A program made the translations under genes and the position numbers. The notes beneath the pieces were generated by a model that worked only from the letters and a program-made list of their open reading frames with translations, searched no databases and had not been told where the DNA came from. A DNA stretch of 64,000 nucleotides, from assembly GCA_935421135.1 (NCBI GenBank), contig OW285194.1, forward strand, positions 10,625,376 to 10,689,375, in the 5' to 3' direction. This DNA is from Bugulina stolonifera. Taxonomy: Eukaryota; Bryozoa; Gymnolaemata; Cheilostomatida; Bugulidae. Of this stretch, positions 1 through 13,050 are shown piece after piece (the first letter of the stretch is position 1; each line of letters starts with the position of its first letter).

Positions 1-63
1 ATAGCATAATTTTGATTGCGAAAATATGCAAAAATATTATTTTCATACGATTCTCACTTGCAG

Positions 64-1911
64 GTTTTTTTGGTACTGGTTGGAACCTGTTGGAGTGAGG
101 CTGATCCGCGTGTCAGGTAAGTGTGTCATTCTGAGTTCTAACAGTACCGATATGATTTCCAGTTACCGTAGTGAGATGGTTTCGCATACATGTATTTTAA
201 ACAATATATCTGGGACGTGTCATATTCAATCCACAGTCCACACCCATGCACTGGACATGTATGACTCAGGTGTGATATACTAGATCAATATTGAATAACA
301 ATGTTCACCTTTATTGCATGCATTCCGTTAATCGTGCTACTGAAAAATCCTAACAGTCAATTAAATTTACGAATTTTTCATACAACTGGAAGACTGCACA
401 TCACAGTATTATTCACAGAGTGACATAGGAAACAGCTTTTTATCTCTCATATTATATTATTGTCTTAGACTCTACAAAACACATGTTTTCTGTTTTCAGG
501 GTAAAGCTTGGGGGGCAAACTAAGCTCTTCACTACGCCGTACAGAAACACGGTCGTGCATATTCAGAAAGATTTAGCATCAACAGAAGGCGGATTCCTCT
601 ACACAGACGGCTTCTGCATCTACTCTATCGATGCCAACTTTACAGAGTCATCAAACACAATGCTGTTGGGAAAAACAAATAGCCCTCCATCTAGGCGAAA
701 ACAGAAGGATAATCCCATTAATGGAGCCCCAGCGAATAGCGCCCTCTACTCGCTTTTGGGATTTGTGCAGCTGGACGCAAACACTCTAATTGCAGTCACC
801 TCATATCAACATTGCATTTTGCGTTTTGACAGGAGAACGAGCAACTATCAAGTTGTTGCCGGAACTTGTGGGTCCTCTGGTTTGATTGATGGTCCTCCAG
901 GAACTGGGAAATTCCAAGAGCCATGCAATATCGCGCATGATATCAACGCCGATAACAATGCCGTTATTATTAGTGATAAAAGGAACAATGCTTTGAGGAA
1001 AGTAGAGCTGAATACCGGATACGTAACTACCATCGTCACTGATGAAATCAAAAACCCTACATCCATGTTCCAAAGTTTAGACGGTACAGCTCTTTATGTT
1101 TCTAACATGAACCATGTCGCCAAGATTACAAAATATGGCAGTCAGTACCGCAACACGCATGTCGGCGGTCACAAGCCATCGATGAGATATGATTACAATG
1201 ATGAGAGTCTGAATGCCACTATTATTGTTTATGGGTACGGTATCGTCGAGGCAGAAACAGGTTTGCTTTTTGTGGCCGATATGGGGAGGAACCGCGTGCA
1301 AATTATGGACTTAGCTAGTCAAGTTTCAAAGCCTGCGTGCCGAGGAATGATTGTCGAACCACGCTGTGTTTTGATGTTCCCCGCAGCCCTACATTATGAT
1401 GCTGTAGCCAAGCTGCTTTACATGGGAGATACAGATGGCACTTACAGTGTAAGATTATGGTTTCAACTCCATAACTAAACATCACAATATATACATAATA
1501 CATAAACTACGTATATAATATATCGTGAAGACTTTTTAGGTTAGTAAACAATTATTAATCGTTTTTGTTGTATATTAGTTATCTTCCTGCAAAGAGAAAT
1601 TGCTTTTGTGAAAAAAATCATACATGATAATGCCTGGCAGGATCTAATCACTGCACACACGATGGCTTGATGAAAGCGACCAAAACTTGGTGTACCTGAG
1701 CTTCCCATCATAATATGCATGTACATTGTATTTAGAGTTATACCTGAGCACTGCTACACATTACAGCCATGCACACTGTACTCTTGTATGATTCTTGCTA
1801 TAAATTTAATTTTGAACCAGATTAAATTTCTGTGGATATGATATTTTCCAGTTGTGCCAAACACACCAGGCCAGAACGGGGGTCAGAACATCTAATCGGC
1901 AAGTCTACTGA
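64..1911 (+). CDS. NHL-type beta-propeller protein, 3' part (probably secreted)
   Basis: Three exons read in phase: 64-116, 500-1448 and, less surely, 1852-1911 (stop at 1909-1911). The first exon encodes a hydrophobic run (VFLVLVGTCWSEADPRV) that looks like the end of a signal peptide, so the start codon lies before the window. The 316-codon main exon has NHL-like features: an AGTCGSSG turn followed by DGPPGTGKFQEPC, then an ISDKRNNALRKV strand and LDGTALYVSN. These fit a DGpG..aRFn.P / D..NnalRkV propeller blade. Such repeats form extracellular beta-propellers that bind proteins or glycans; no enzyme motif is visible. No transmembrane helix follows, so secretion is likely, but the last exon is short and could be mis-joined. 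The gene is convergent with a related gene at 2614-11605. Function is unknown. Confidence 0.7.
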
Positions 1912-2613
1912 CAGAGAGGCTATGAAATTTGATTCTAAAATATGACTGGTTGACCCATTTCATCTAACCATCAATAGACATATTATCTGGGAATGATGGT
2001 CTGGAAAGTAGAACTATTACATAATCACGAGAATTTACATGACATGACAAGTCTAGATTATTATTATTATATTATTTCATTCAATATAACGTCAGTTTAA
2101 TGTGAAATTATGTATGCCAAATGATTGTACACTCATACATATTATATATTCATGCAACTACGAACTGAGAATAAATAATGAATATATACCACTATATAAA
2201 TATCTATAGAATCAACATAAATGGCTGTTACACTGGTAAGATTGCATCATCACGTTGAAGTTTTCTCCCCTTTGTTTGCCTCTTGCATTCCCAACTATCA
2301 TGTATGATATCATACTAGATGTCTCGTTCTATGCAATGAATTCTTACATGTACATTATTGCATAACCTATGCTAATGAAACAACAGTTATGAAATTCTAA
2401 ACACGTGATGATAACTACTAACAACCCACCAAAACTGGTAATATTTTCCTATCATTGGATCATTGAACAATATTGATCTACAAGTATAAAAAGACAATTT
2501 TACTACTCAATAAAAAATAGATCTAAAAACTAGTCAACAATATAAAACTATATTAAATAGAAATTAGTACTTTGTTCGACTACACAACATAAATTATGTA
2601 AATATGCTTATTT
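1912..2613. other. Intergenic gap between convergent propeller genes
   Basis: About 0.7 kb of AT-rich DNA separates the stop codons of the two convergent genes. AATAAA-type polyadenylation hexamers are present (for example near 2170 on the plus strand), as expected for two 3' ends. No other feature was seen. Confidence 0.5.
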
Positions 2614-5600
2614 CTATAAAGTCTGGCTTGTTGGAATAGCTGGGAGGGGCCTAGCGCGTCCCACTAAAGTCTTAGTCATTGGAACTGATACTTTACCACC
2701 AGCATATTCAATATCAACCAAGTCCCTCTTGGATCTATGTTTAGATTTGGCCTTCACCTTTGTGTCTTTCACAGGATGCAAGTCAGTTTCATCACTGGCC
2801 ACCTTCTTCTTCTGCAATATTGTACCAGTTATACATGTATAATTGTTCAAGGGTGACATTACAGTGGCCATGTGAGAAATGTAAGCACAGGTACTCAGTC
2901 TAAATGATTGTAATCCAACATGTTGGTCTTTTCAGTCCCCAGCGTCATGGGGCACTGCGGTGATTGGTTAATATCAGATACAACGACTCCAATTATATAA
3001 TTCATAAAAAATGAGCTTTGGTTATTGGCTGAATATTAATCAAGGCCACTGTTGGACTGGTACTACATATTAACTATAGCACCGTGCCAACGAACAACAA
3101 AGTTGCTCTGCTGAAGCTCACGGCCTCTATTGTAGCCCAGCCTTAAGTCCTTTGGACATTACAACTATGTATCTTGTAACAGTTTACTTTGACCAACTAT
3201 GTGTAACCAATTCGTTTTAATAATCAATTTTATCAAACCATCCGATCAACTAGTGCCCTATCATACGAGGAGGTACTTTATACCCACCCGTCCCAACTTT
3301 GGTAGCTTGAATTTGCTGGCTATAGCTTCAGTTGCAGAGTGTAGAACAGAGTTAGACTTAGCAGAGCCCTGGTTCCTGCTTGGTTTCAATTTAGCTTTAG
3401 TCTTCTTTTTAACAACACCTAAGAGTGAATAGCATCGTATTGTACATTTGTAATAATGAGACTTTGGGAGACGAAATCCTAACCAGTCAGTCGGTAATGA
3501 TAGAACAAAGGCTATATTATGTATTAATATAATCTGCAATGTAGCCTGATAATCAAAATATTTTCTTATGTCAAAACAGTTCAATCATCGTAGTATAAAT
3601 TAAGATACCAACAAATCTGTTACACAATATGACTTGTTATACTTTAGCCCGACCTTTGTCTTGCTCTTTGCAATGATACTCTTGTCCTAGTGTGGCCTTG
3701 TTATACAGGAAGTTGATGCTCCGCCATGTTGATGATTGCAACATCTCTTCCTCTTCACTGAATATGTCAAACACAATTCCATTCCTGCGTTAAATCAAAA
3801 CAGCTTAATGTTTCTAATAGCAGGCACAGTCTGCTAACACTGGCTTTTAGTCCATGAGGCAGATAATTATTACAAATGTCAATACTGAAAATTGAGAAGA
3901 TTTTGTAGGGAGTAAATATCCACCTTGTTGTTACGCCCCTATGTACGTTAATACAAACAACACTGCATGGTTTGAAAGCTCAATATAGTTATGGTACATA
4001 TAGAGCATAATCTATCACCCATTTTTCCAAGTTCAACCGTAGAGGAGGGAGCTTTCTAGGGACTTGATAATATCATAACGTTATACCTTCTAATCTGAAT
4101 AACCTTGATCACAATCCAGATGATGGAGAGAGGTCCGCAGAAACCAGAAACAAAAGCCATCACCACCCACCAGGTTCCTTCCTCTAGCTTAGGATCAGCT
4201 GTAGCTCTTGAAATCGAGGCTCTAGAGAAGTCGGTACTTGTCGCTGTAACTGGAATGATATTTTACACATTAACGATTAGAACAAAAGAAAAACTGCCTT
4301 TTTAAAAACCCTAGCAGATAACTGAATGCTACTTATCAAAATTTAATCTATGATCATATTGGATACATCTATGACGCTAATTAACAATTCTACCATTTTC
4401 AAATGATAGGCAAATTAATCGATTTAATGGATATATTCACAGTTATTCTCTCCTGTCAGTGTGGGATTCAGTTAGCTGTTCATTGGCCAGTGTAAAACAT
4501 AAAGTTACATTTTTTGGTGAAAATGGGTTTTGTGTAATTAGAAGTTGTCTTATCTTAATGCAATCGTATGTTCAGATCAAAGTTGAAAATGTGAATGACT
4601 ACCCACACAATGGTGAATTGTTAATAAGTCATTAATGGGGTCATCATGACTGATAAAACAGATTCTGCAAACAGCTAAGTAGGAGCTGTCGGTATAGCTC
4701 TTGGTTCCAGTTATTTATTAAAATATTTCAACTATTTTCTTACTGAAATGACTCAAAGATGAAGTTCATTTCCATTTCTCGGCTAAGATGGCAACTAACA
4801 TCTTAGATAACCATAAATATTGAGTTATCTTACCTTGTAGACGGACTTGACTGAATATATTCAGATCTCTACTGTACATTAGTATAGTCATATCATCCAT
4901 CCACATGGTGGCATCAACAGACATCATTGTACAACTAGTAGCATTACTAGAGGATGAGTTATCAGCACATAGCACACTTAAATCTCCTGTAAAATCCAAG
5001 AATATTCCAAAACTAATAGCAACCTATTAGCCAATCAGTAATCATTCATAAATAAAACTTCAGAAAAAGCTTATTGCATTAAATCAATTGCATACAATCT
5101 ATGAATGACAACATATTGGCTCTAAGATTTTATTTGGGGTAACAAATATAAAATACAGCTGTTCACTACACCCCCCCCCCCCTCCCCCATACCTCAAGTC
5201 TTTTAAAAAAAAGAGAATAGTACCTACATAATTATCTACTATAACCTTAGCCAAGACAACAAAAAATATTTGACTTCTCCAATCAGATAAGAGGGTGAAT
5301 GAATAAACAGTAGCACTTTACATGTATACACATGTATAACTTAGCTTAAGTACTTTTAACACTATTCACTCAGTGACAATAATGGGGTGATATTATGGTT
5401 TAGTTGTACTTTTCTTACTTTCAGTAGATGTCAGAGTGTCATCTTAATGTTAGCCAACAACAACTCTGTGCAGTAGGTAAATGACTATAAAATATAGTAT
5501 AGAGAGTCTTTGGTAATATTGGAATGTATATACGGTTTACCCTTAATTGAAGGCAAGACGATTCCAAAACCATTGACTCATTTAGTCCTGAGTGCATAGC

Positions 5601-8600
5601 TTTGTAAGAGTAGCTCATGGTGAAGTCTTACCTGTTTGAAGATCAAGTAGAAACACCTTATCCTCTACACTATCAGCTATCAGCAGTGTGTGTCCATCAG
5701 GTGAAAGATCAAGGTGAGCTCCTTTATCTCCCATCATTAGACTGTCAACTTCATACTTGTATGCAGAACTATTGTCTGTTGGGATAGAATCTCCAGTAGA
5801 ACTAGAAATATACATTTGTATAACCAATCCTTACTTACACGTATGCTGTAGTACTTATACAGGCTTACCGAGTCTCCCTAGTTCTGCAGGAGACTCTCTG
5901 ATTTCCAGCTCAAAATTTGGTACCCCACCCTACCCAAAATGGACACCCCATCCTCCCACTCAAGTCAAACTTGGCAAGCCTGTACTTACATATCATGTAC
6001 ATCTAAACAAAAAAATATTCTTTCAAAACTAAAGCACACACATTACAGTACCGACATGAAACATGCGTGAAGAAAAATATGTTGTAATATTTCCACTGTA
6101 AGTTTAAATAAATAATACATGAAAACATCTGCTACTGAGCCTAACTAGTCTATATGATAGTATAGCCCTATGAATTTATCAGTGCCAGTTGTCAAGCAGT
6201 ATAGCACTGATACACATACATGTACACCATACATGCATCATTACAACATGGAATTTAGTACAAAAAGATACACATTTAAGATTTATCTTTCCGTGAAAAC
6301 ACAAACACAAAAATGAGACAACTCCCAATACATACATAGATTGTATTGTATTGCTCAGACACCACATTCATGACTCAGTCACAGGTAGACAAATAGGTGA
6401 CATACCTGAGAAGTCTAATGAAGTAGTCACCATGTGCCAAGCTGTTTGTAGAATTTATATTCGTCACATTATACCGATTGACCCCTGCAATAGTATACAA
6501 TATAGCATACAATACAACATATAGTTACAGTAACAGTAACTAAAGCAATAGACTGTACTGTTTAGTTGCTGAAAGTAATAAATTGCATGTTTGCAATGCT
6601 ATTTTTCTGCAAACAACTGGGATCCTACCACCATAGTAGTTATATACAATACTTCAAGGACTAAACCAATGAGGGTCTGTTTACATTTCGGCAAGTCAGC
6701 AAAAGACTTAAATTGTGAGAAATACTGTCTATGAGATGTGTTACACAAACCAAACAGAGAGAATACCAATAATATGATTAGCCGATTGTTACCGTGTTTG
6801 ACTTTATGCCAGACAATGTGATCTGAACTGAGAAGCTGGTAGGACCCATCGGTCACTGTATCTGATAGGGAAGCTAAAGCCACCAATTCTCTGCCGACAT
6901 ACTGGAGAGAACCGGCTGGTTTGGTGTATCCGTAGACACCCTGTATATACGTGTAAAACATGCCTGTAGACCTTAGTGTTAGCATACTTGCATCTAACAT
7001 TATATGTAATTGTACATCCACCAAGATGAAACTCAACCAATGGAAGTTAAACCTACATGGGCTATTAAAATCCACTGGCACTGCTTAGGACAAATAAAAT
7101 CCTAACTGCCTACAGATAGAGGTGATCGGCTCTCATATGATCCATATTTTTTCAAAGTTACTTATACTTTTGTGAAAAACCATTTATAGATAGTATTCAG
7201 TCGTATGTATGTTTACTTACATAGGAAAACTAATAATGCAGAAACTATAATATTATTTTAAAACCAATTTAGGTATAAAATTGGTTATTGAATAGAAGTT
7301 GTTTCCTCTATGCAAACGAATAAATATGAGAGGACAACTTCAAAATATGTCCACAATCTCCATAAATTGACACTTTGTATCTTGTCTGTTGCACAATAAC
7401 GTGAGCTCTGTGGTAAGCTACTGGATAAGAACCAATGTTATTTGATGTGATAAAAGTTTTACTGGCCTCTCAGTAGCGTTAGCTCAGCCTCATCTTTAGC
7501 CTGAGAGGCACTCATCACAGACTATTGGCTTACCATTTACAATGGCAGCAAACCTTACAATTGGCCTTCGTGAGCCAATAGAATAAGACGTAGGCCTACT
7601 TACATATCCGCCAATAGAAAACACCCACATGTCTATATCATCTATGTAGGTCATACCATTTACTAGTATAGACTGTGTACCAATATCCAGTGTTCCATTG
7701 CCACAACTACCTACAATGTACAATGTGTATGCGAATATTAAACAAGCATAGACCTGAAACATATGCTGTTCTCTCAAAACAAATCGTTCCCAACACTATC
7801 CACTTCATAATCAAAATTTATCACTGGCAGAGTAGAGTTGGAGTTGTCTTGCAGTTTAATTGGAGTCGGCACCTCCTGTTTATCACAACTGAGGATCATA
7901 ATTAGCAATAAAAGTCACAAGTTTAGGTTTTAGACCAAAGATCATGATGTATAACTGACTATCTGTCTTTGGTACTATCAAAATCAGTGACCGTTTATAT
8001 CATATAAAGAAGGGGACACAACTCCACTAAAATGGACAGTCCTGGACAGCCAGTTGACTATTCAGCTTATGGTATAAGTACCACATCCCAGTGAAAGCAT
8101 GACTCACTATCCACCTACCTATAACAGTTATGACTTCACCACTAGTTCTGTTCACTTCCCTTGCGCATGACTTAGTATCAACAAACAGAATTTTAGATCC
8201 ATCTGCTGTCTGGTATAAATGTTCTGGTTGTACTATATCAGCAGTGATACCATCACTGTATGCGCCAGAGCTGGGTCTTGGTGCCGTGATGTTACCATAG
8301 TGTACTGCACAATGTAATAAACATTACAGTAAACAGAATTCATGCACAGTAAAATATAATACAATATAAAATAAAATTAATTATGTCATTATTTCCAAAG
8401 AGCATAGCATATTTCATGCAACAGTACCCATATAACTTATGGCACAGCACACAAAAGGGTCATATGTAGAAATTGTTCAGATATAATATGATAGGAAAAT
8501 ACGACATTAGCAACTGTTGACCTAGATAAATGGTAACATAATTTGAATGTGTCTATATTTACGAGTGATAGGACCAGAGAGGTCTGTGAAGGAGAGAAAT

Positions 8601-11600
8601 CCAACAGCTGCAGATATGTTGAGGGATTCTGCGGTACAGACAGACACCAGGAGTTGGCTGCTGTTTAACACATCAACCTATGCATATATATAAATAGCAG
8701 TGAGTCACATGACACTCATATCACATGACTCACATGTCACATGACACACATATCACATGACTCGCATGTCACATAACTCACGTGTAGGCCTACATACAAT
8801 AGCAAAATTCCTGAATGCAAGATTCAAGACTTGAGGAATAAAAACAGAAGAGTATTGGCTAAAAGATATATACTGTGCATGTAAATGCCAACACAGTTTT
8901 GTTGAATTCAGAGGCCAGACCAAAACATATCCAGTTTCAACCAAACACACTTTACCACATCGCAGCATAAGACATCCCTCAATGGTTACTTACATGCATA
9001 GCATCAGTGGCTGAATAGTAAATCTTTGCTTGTTGGTCCCAAGAGGGACTTCCAAGCCAATAGAGAATTTATAATAGCACGGTGACCTTAGCTACTTTAC
9101 CTGCAGACCTCCAACACAAATATATTCCATCTGAGAATTGTTCAGACTAGGAGAAAGCTTGGTATGACTATCCACAGTAGTCCAACGGATAACATCTGGC
9201 TGCATCAACATCCATGATGATCTGTAAAACATATGTGATGGTACAGGACATTTGTATACGACTCCAACTCCCGGACGAAGCTCCGTCGCACCTTAAGTGC
9301 TCAGTAGTTGTTATAGCGCTACTCATCTGACACTCACATTCTCATAATTAGTGTTCGTATACCTACCTTTAACTGCATTACATGTCTAAACCCTTACATA
9401 CTGTCTATATACGCGTCTCCATGTGTTCATGCTCACTACTTATTCATGTATTGTTCCACTATATAACTGTATATAACTGCATGAATGTTACTAAGTCTGC
9501 CTTTTATACCCATGTACAGAGGCCCGACCTCTCAGAATCCATTGATATTCATTTTGTACATAAATTGGACCATTATAAGCAACTTTTGTAGAACCCGACC
9601 TATTTTGGGTCGGCCGTCGGGCTTCCGGCGGCCATCTTGTTGCGCAACTTCCGGACGACCACACGTCGTCTTTTTCCGACGTCACGTCGGCCGGAAGTCC
9701 TTATACTATATAAAGGGCACTGTTTTACTGTTCATTGTCTCAGTCTTCACTTGGCTTTCAATAACGACACATCTATACTTGATACAGAGACTTTCTCTTC
9801 CTTTTACTAGGTCATTCGCTTAGCGAACCGCCTACTAGGTCGGATTACTCTTTCATTGTATAGTCTGAAGGTCGGACTTGGGATCAGATGGGTCGTCTTT
9901 GGTAGTATTTGGGCTACTGAGACCGCTCGATCTTTCATGTAATGCGAAGTCCTATTACCACTCATAGGCACTTCATTTCTGGGTCGATAGTCGTCCAAGG
10001 ATGACCGCACCAAATCACAGAAACCATTACACATATATATATGTCCATTGCGTTGCATAAAACCCTCTAATAGTATGCTTACCACCCATCAAACTATTCA
10101 ACAAATAGGTCAAAGTTCGAAAGTGGACTACCGGTATTACAAAGTCTAATATATTATTTAAGACCATCAATAACCCTGACAATCATTGTATCGATAATGA
10201 GCCTTTGGCTTAAAATCAAGCATTCTACTAACAGCAGTGAAAGTGCCCCGACATGCATAACATATTATTACAAGGTGAAAGATTTGTTTAAAACATAAAT
10301 GAATGAGGTGAGTTCGACATAAAAAGCATCTCTGCATCCTCTTAAAGCTGAACCAGACTAAACTGCAAATAAAAGTGACAAGAGGACCATTTGGCCCAGC
10401 CCTATACACATAGCAGTCTGCGTCTTTGACTGGCTTAAAGCAAGTCTTCCTCAAAGTCAGCTCACCTTGGAAAATAGATAACCACCATTATTGTGGTCCG
10501 AAAAAGGTGATATGGAGTCATATTGCTGAGTACAATATTCCTTATCTAAAAAAGAAAATAACGGTAATGTTGTTTATAAACAGGATCATCTTCCACATTT
10601 CCTGCAGCAAGCAAATTTTATAATCAGGTGAAAGAAGAAAATATTTTGCTGACAAACTGTATGGATGATTCGAACAACAAACAGCAATCAACTATTCTGA
10701 ACCAATTTTTTCCTAACCAAGGCCAAACTGATCCCTCAGAGACCTGTAAAGCACAATATATCGTCACATTTACTGTTCAGTACTTCATTTACATTAACTT
10801 ATTTACACAAACAAACTGTAGGCATACAATTACACTAGTACAATATTCTCTTCCAACAAATAAGATCTGAAAAGTATATTACTACTGATAGCCAGTTATC
10901 TTGGCACATGCCCTGAAAAACTTTCACAGCACAATATTTCACACTTTCACAGCAATGGTTAATTCTGTAACAAAGACTGTTCTCAGTCTTCTGGCCAAAT
11001 GCAAATGCTTTATTAGTCTTAGTCAATTGATTATGGGAACCAATTAACAAATTCGCAGGAGCCATCTCATTTATCTGTCACTGAAGTGTCAGTCACTGGA
11101 CTGTGTGCCAATTTGAATTTCAATTTTATTTAGATGGATTTTTATTTTCAAATCTTTTGCTATGAATGAATGATATTTATGACATGTGTACTATATCATT
11201 AATCAGATTGGGACTTCAAATGCTAGCAGTACAAATTTACTACGATGTCAACTTAAGGGAGCAAAAATTTAACTACAATATTTTAAAAATTGAAATTAAA
11301 AATAGACAATCTAATAACGTCGATACCATCGATGTAAATTACTATTATCTGATGTTTTCGCCTCTCTAGGTTACAACAACCCAATCATCTATCCGCTTAG
11401 TTCTTTTATATGCTAGCGGTACTCCGATAGGTCAATCGCTAATAGACCTGTAAAAATAGATTGGCTTGCGCAATACCTGTAACACTGTTACTCGTCGGGA
11501 TCAAGGAAAAACACCGCTCAGATTTAAAGACAGGAAATCGTGTCCATGTGATGAAAAGATGGCTACTCACCCCATAGCATGTCCACTATCTTTAGCATGT

Positions 11601-11605
11601 CCTAA
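2614..11605 (-). CDS. Single-pass membrane protein with NHL-like beta-propeller ectodomain
   Basis: Fourteen phase-matched exons, in transcript order: 11605-11571, 9221-9101, 9023-8994, 8677-8563, 8304-8119, 7710-7534, 6993-6793, 6484-6406, 5801-5632, 4986-4834, 4249-4087, 3784-3654, 3418-3288 and 2811-2614 (stop). They give about 629 residues; the N-terminal exon with the signal peptide was not found and must lie above 11605. Propeller-like strands recur: ADGSKILFVDTKSCAREV then TVIGSCGNG, and SPDGHTLLIADSVEDKVFLL then DLQTGD. Many N-x-S/T sites suit an extracellular domain. Exon 4249-4087 encodes one hydrophobic helix beginning WWVVMAFVSGFCGPLSIIW, followed by a basic cytoplasmic tail ending PAIPTSQTL. 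It shares blade grammar with the gene at 64-1911, so the two are probably old paralogs. The weakest junction is the GTCGGG donor at 3653. Confidence 0.72.
3080..3160. repeat. Dispersed repeat, family R2 (copy 1)
   Basis: This segment shares a diverged block with 55330-55385: both carry GAACAACA, then TGC(T/C)GAAGCTCACG, CCTCT and TGTAGCC in the same order and spacing. Two unrelated intronic positions carry it, so it is probably a SINE-like or MITE-like family. It lies between exons 2811 and 3288 of the propeller gene. Confidence 0.6.
3637..3784 (-). CDS. Cytoplasmic-tail exon with two possible ends
   Basis: From the acceptor at 3784 the frame reads FDIFSEEEEMLQSS and then HCKEQDKG. If spliced at the weak GTCGGG donor (exon end 3654), phase 1 joins exactly to exon 3418-3288 and the long basic tail. 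If not spliced, the frame continues RAKV and stops at 3637-3639, giving a short tail. Both outcomes are legal; the weak donor makes regulated use plausible. This is inference from sequence alone. Confidence 0.5.
4087..4249 (-). CDS. Transmembrane exon of the propeller gene
   Basis: This exon carries the only clear membrane helix of the propeller protein, read on the minus strand as an acidic stalk (ADPKLEEGT) followed by about 23 hydrophobic residues and the basic stop-transfer KVIQIRR. It marks the switch from the N-glycosylated ectodomain to a lysine-rich tail (VKKKTKAKLK in exon 3418-3288, KSKHRSKR in the last exon). Type I topology follows if an unseen signal peptide exists upstream. Confidence 0.72.
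8701..8784. repeat. Tandem repeat of TCACATGAC-type units
   Basis: Roughly 9-10-bp units related to TCACATGAC and TCACATGTC recur about eight times with drift, in the intron between exons 8563-8677 and 8994-9023 of the propeller gene. It is ordinary intronic satellite DNA. Confidence 0.8.
9222..11570. other. Large intron of the propeller gene
   Basis: This 2.35-kb gap separates a 35-bp exon (11571-11605) from exon 9101-9221; the phase-2 junction is exact. Apart from the GC-rich block at 9.59-9.75 kb and a short palindrome around 9273-9290 (GACGAAGCTCCGTC), no coding exon or recognisable RNA gene was seen. Confidence 0.5.
9587..9750 (+). promoter_or_regulatory. GC-rich promoter-like block (intronic promoter or solo-LTR U3)
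   Basis: This is a sharp GC-rich island in AT-rich DNA inside the 2.35-kb intron 9222-11570 of the propeller gene. It contains GGCGGCCATCTTG (9627-9639, complement of the YY1 core), TTGCGCAA (9640-9647, C/EBP-type palindrome), ACTTCCGG (9647-9654) and CCGGAAGT (9691-9698) ETS sites, a palindrome around GACGTCAC (9676-9690, CRE-like), TATATAAAG (9707-9715) and an initiator-like TCAGTCTT about 35 bp downstream. The order suits plus-strand transcription, opposite to the host gene, yet no plus-strand gene follows. It may be an antisense or alternative promoter, or the U3 of a solo LTR. No second LTR copy was seen in the window. Confidence 0.45.
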
Positions 11606-12999
11606 CTGAATAATAAGAAATAATTCTGTACAATGGCTATTGTTTCTTATTGGGAAACCAGTGCGATAGCCTTGATACTAATTGCTATTTTATAATTATA
11701 ATAGACTCACAATCATAGCCATTCATATATTGAAATCGAGGTTGAGGTTCACCAATCGAATCATATCATATGATATTGATATTCATATTCAATCATTGTC
11801 ATATGATATTGTTTTGTATTCAGTGTTTATATTCTGTTGTTATGATGTTGATATTTATCTTATATGTTAATATTATAAGTATTGAGATTTTAGCTGTTCA
11901 CTATCTTAGTTGATGGTAAGGCTCATGATCTGATGACATGGTTTTGGTATGTTGCTGATCATCATCATTTTAAATTACTTACTATTACTATCTATCTATG
12001 ATAGCAATTACAATTACAATAAATATAACAATCGTATTCAATAGTTATAGTAATAGTAATAGTCTGTTGATATTATATTATATTAATATTTATTCTAATT
12101 AAATTTTTAAATTATATTCGATGTTCATATCGCTATTGAATATCTAAATTTTAATTTCTGTTTAATATAATACTATGAATGTAAACTTAGACTAGAGCTA
12201 GCGTGCACTGAGTACCAATTATAACACTGTAAATTGCTATTTTATACCTAGTGCTTTTTTTAATTTGAGTTTCAGTTTGAATCGTGAATTCTGTTTGCTG
12301 ATAATTATATTATTTTAATAATTGTTTTATCACTGACCCAATAAAGAGCAACCGCTCTTGGTTATGAATCTGTCAGTAAGGCGACTCATGTGCTGCTTTT
12401 TCAGTGTGATTTATCAACATCTAGCGTATAAGATTTGTCGCTCAAAATTTCTAATGTAAATAGAATAATTTTTGCAAAAGTTCGGTTTAAAAGCAATTTT
12501 TCTTTTTTAATTTTCTAACCTACGCAGGCCTATGTGTAGTCCTATGTAAAATTATGTGGTTGTGTGATAGTTTAGTCCGTGCATGAGATGGGATTTCAAT
12601 TTCATAGTTAAGCCACTTTTTCACGGTATGTAAGAAAACTTTATACCATCTGTAATGTGGTCTACCAGTGCCATTATCAACTATCCTGCTCGTTTTTTAA
12701 TTTATCTGCACTCTGCTCATCTTGTTCTTACTTTGCAAGGAGAGAGATATTGCCAGGCCTGTCATAAAATTCAAATTCCTTTAGCCTACTTAGAGTGAGT
12801 TGTCCTTTGTGTCTTCCTCTCTGGCATATGATATGATATGGTGCGCCACTGGTGCTCATATCTCAATGTCTCTCTTTCTAACCATCTTTCATCTTTATTA
12901 CGATTACCACCTACATGTATATTAGTTGAAATGGAACACCAGTTCATCATAATTGTATCGCTCGCTCACTGAACAACTTCGAGCTGTGCAAGTCAATAT

Positions 13000-13050
13000 T
13001 GGAATTATCTTCTCGATTTTGCTGAGTTCAGAGAGAAGATAACTTTCCAT
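13000..13050. repeat. Inverted-repeat hairpin, mini-MITE candidate
   Basis: GGAATTATCTTCTC is followed about 15 bp later by GAGAGAAGATAACTTTCC, an imperfect reverse complement, so the segment can fold into a stem-loop. The same GAGAAGATAACTT core recurs elsewhere in the window, as expected if it is the terminal repeat of a small non-autonomous DNA transposon. Confidence 0.5.

Noticed and set aside
9807..10085. Minus-strand open frame beside the GC-rich block
   Set aside because: No domain similarity and not phase-compatible with the propeller gene exons.
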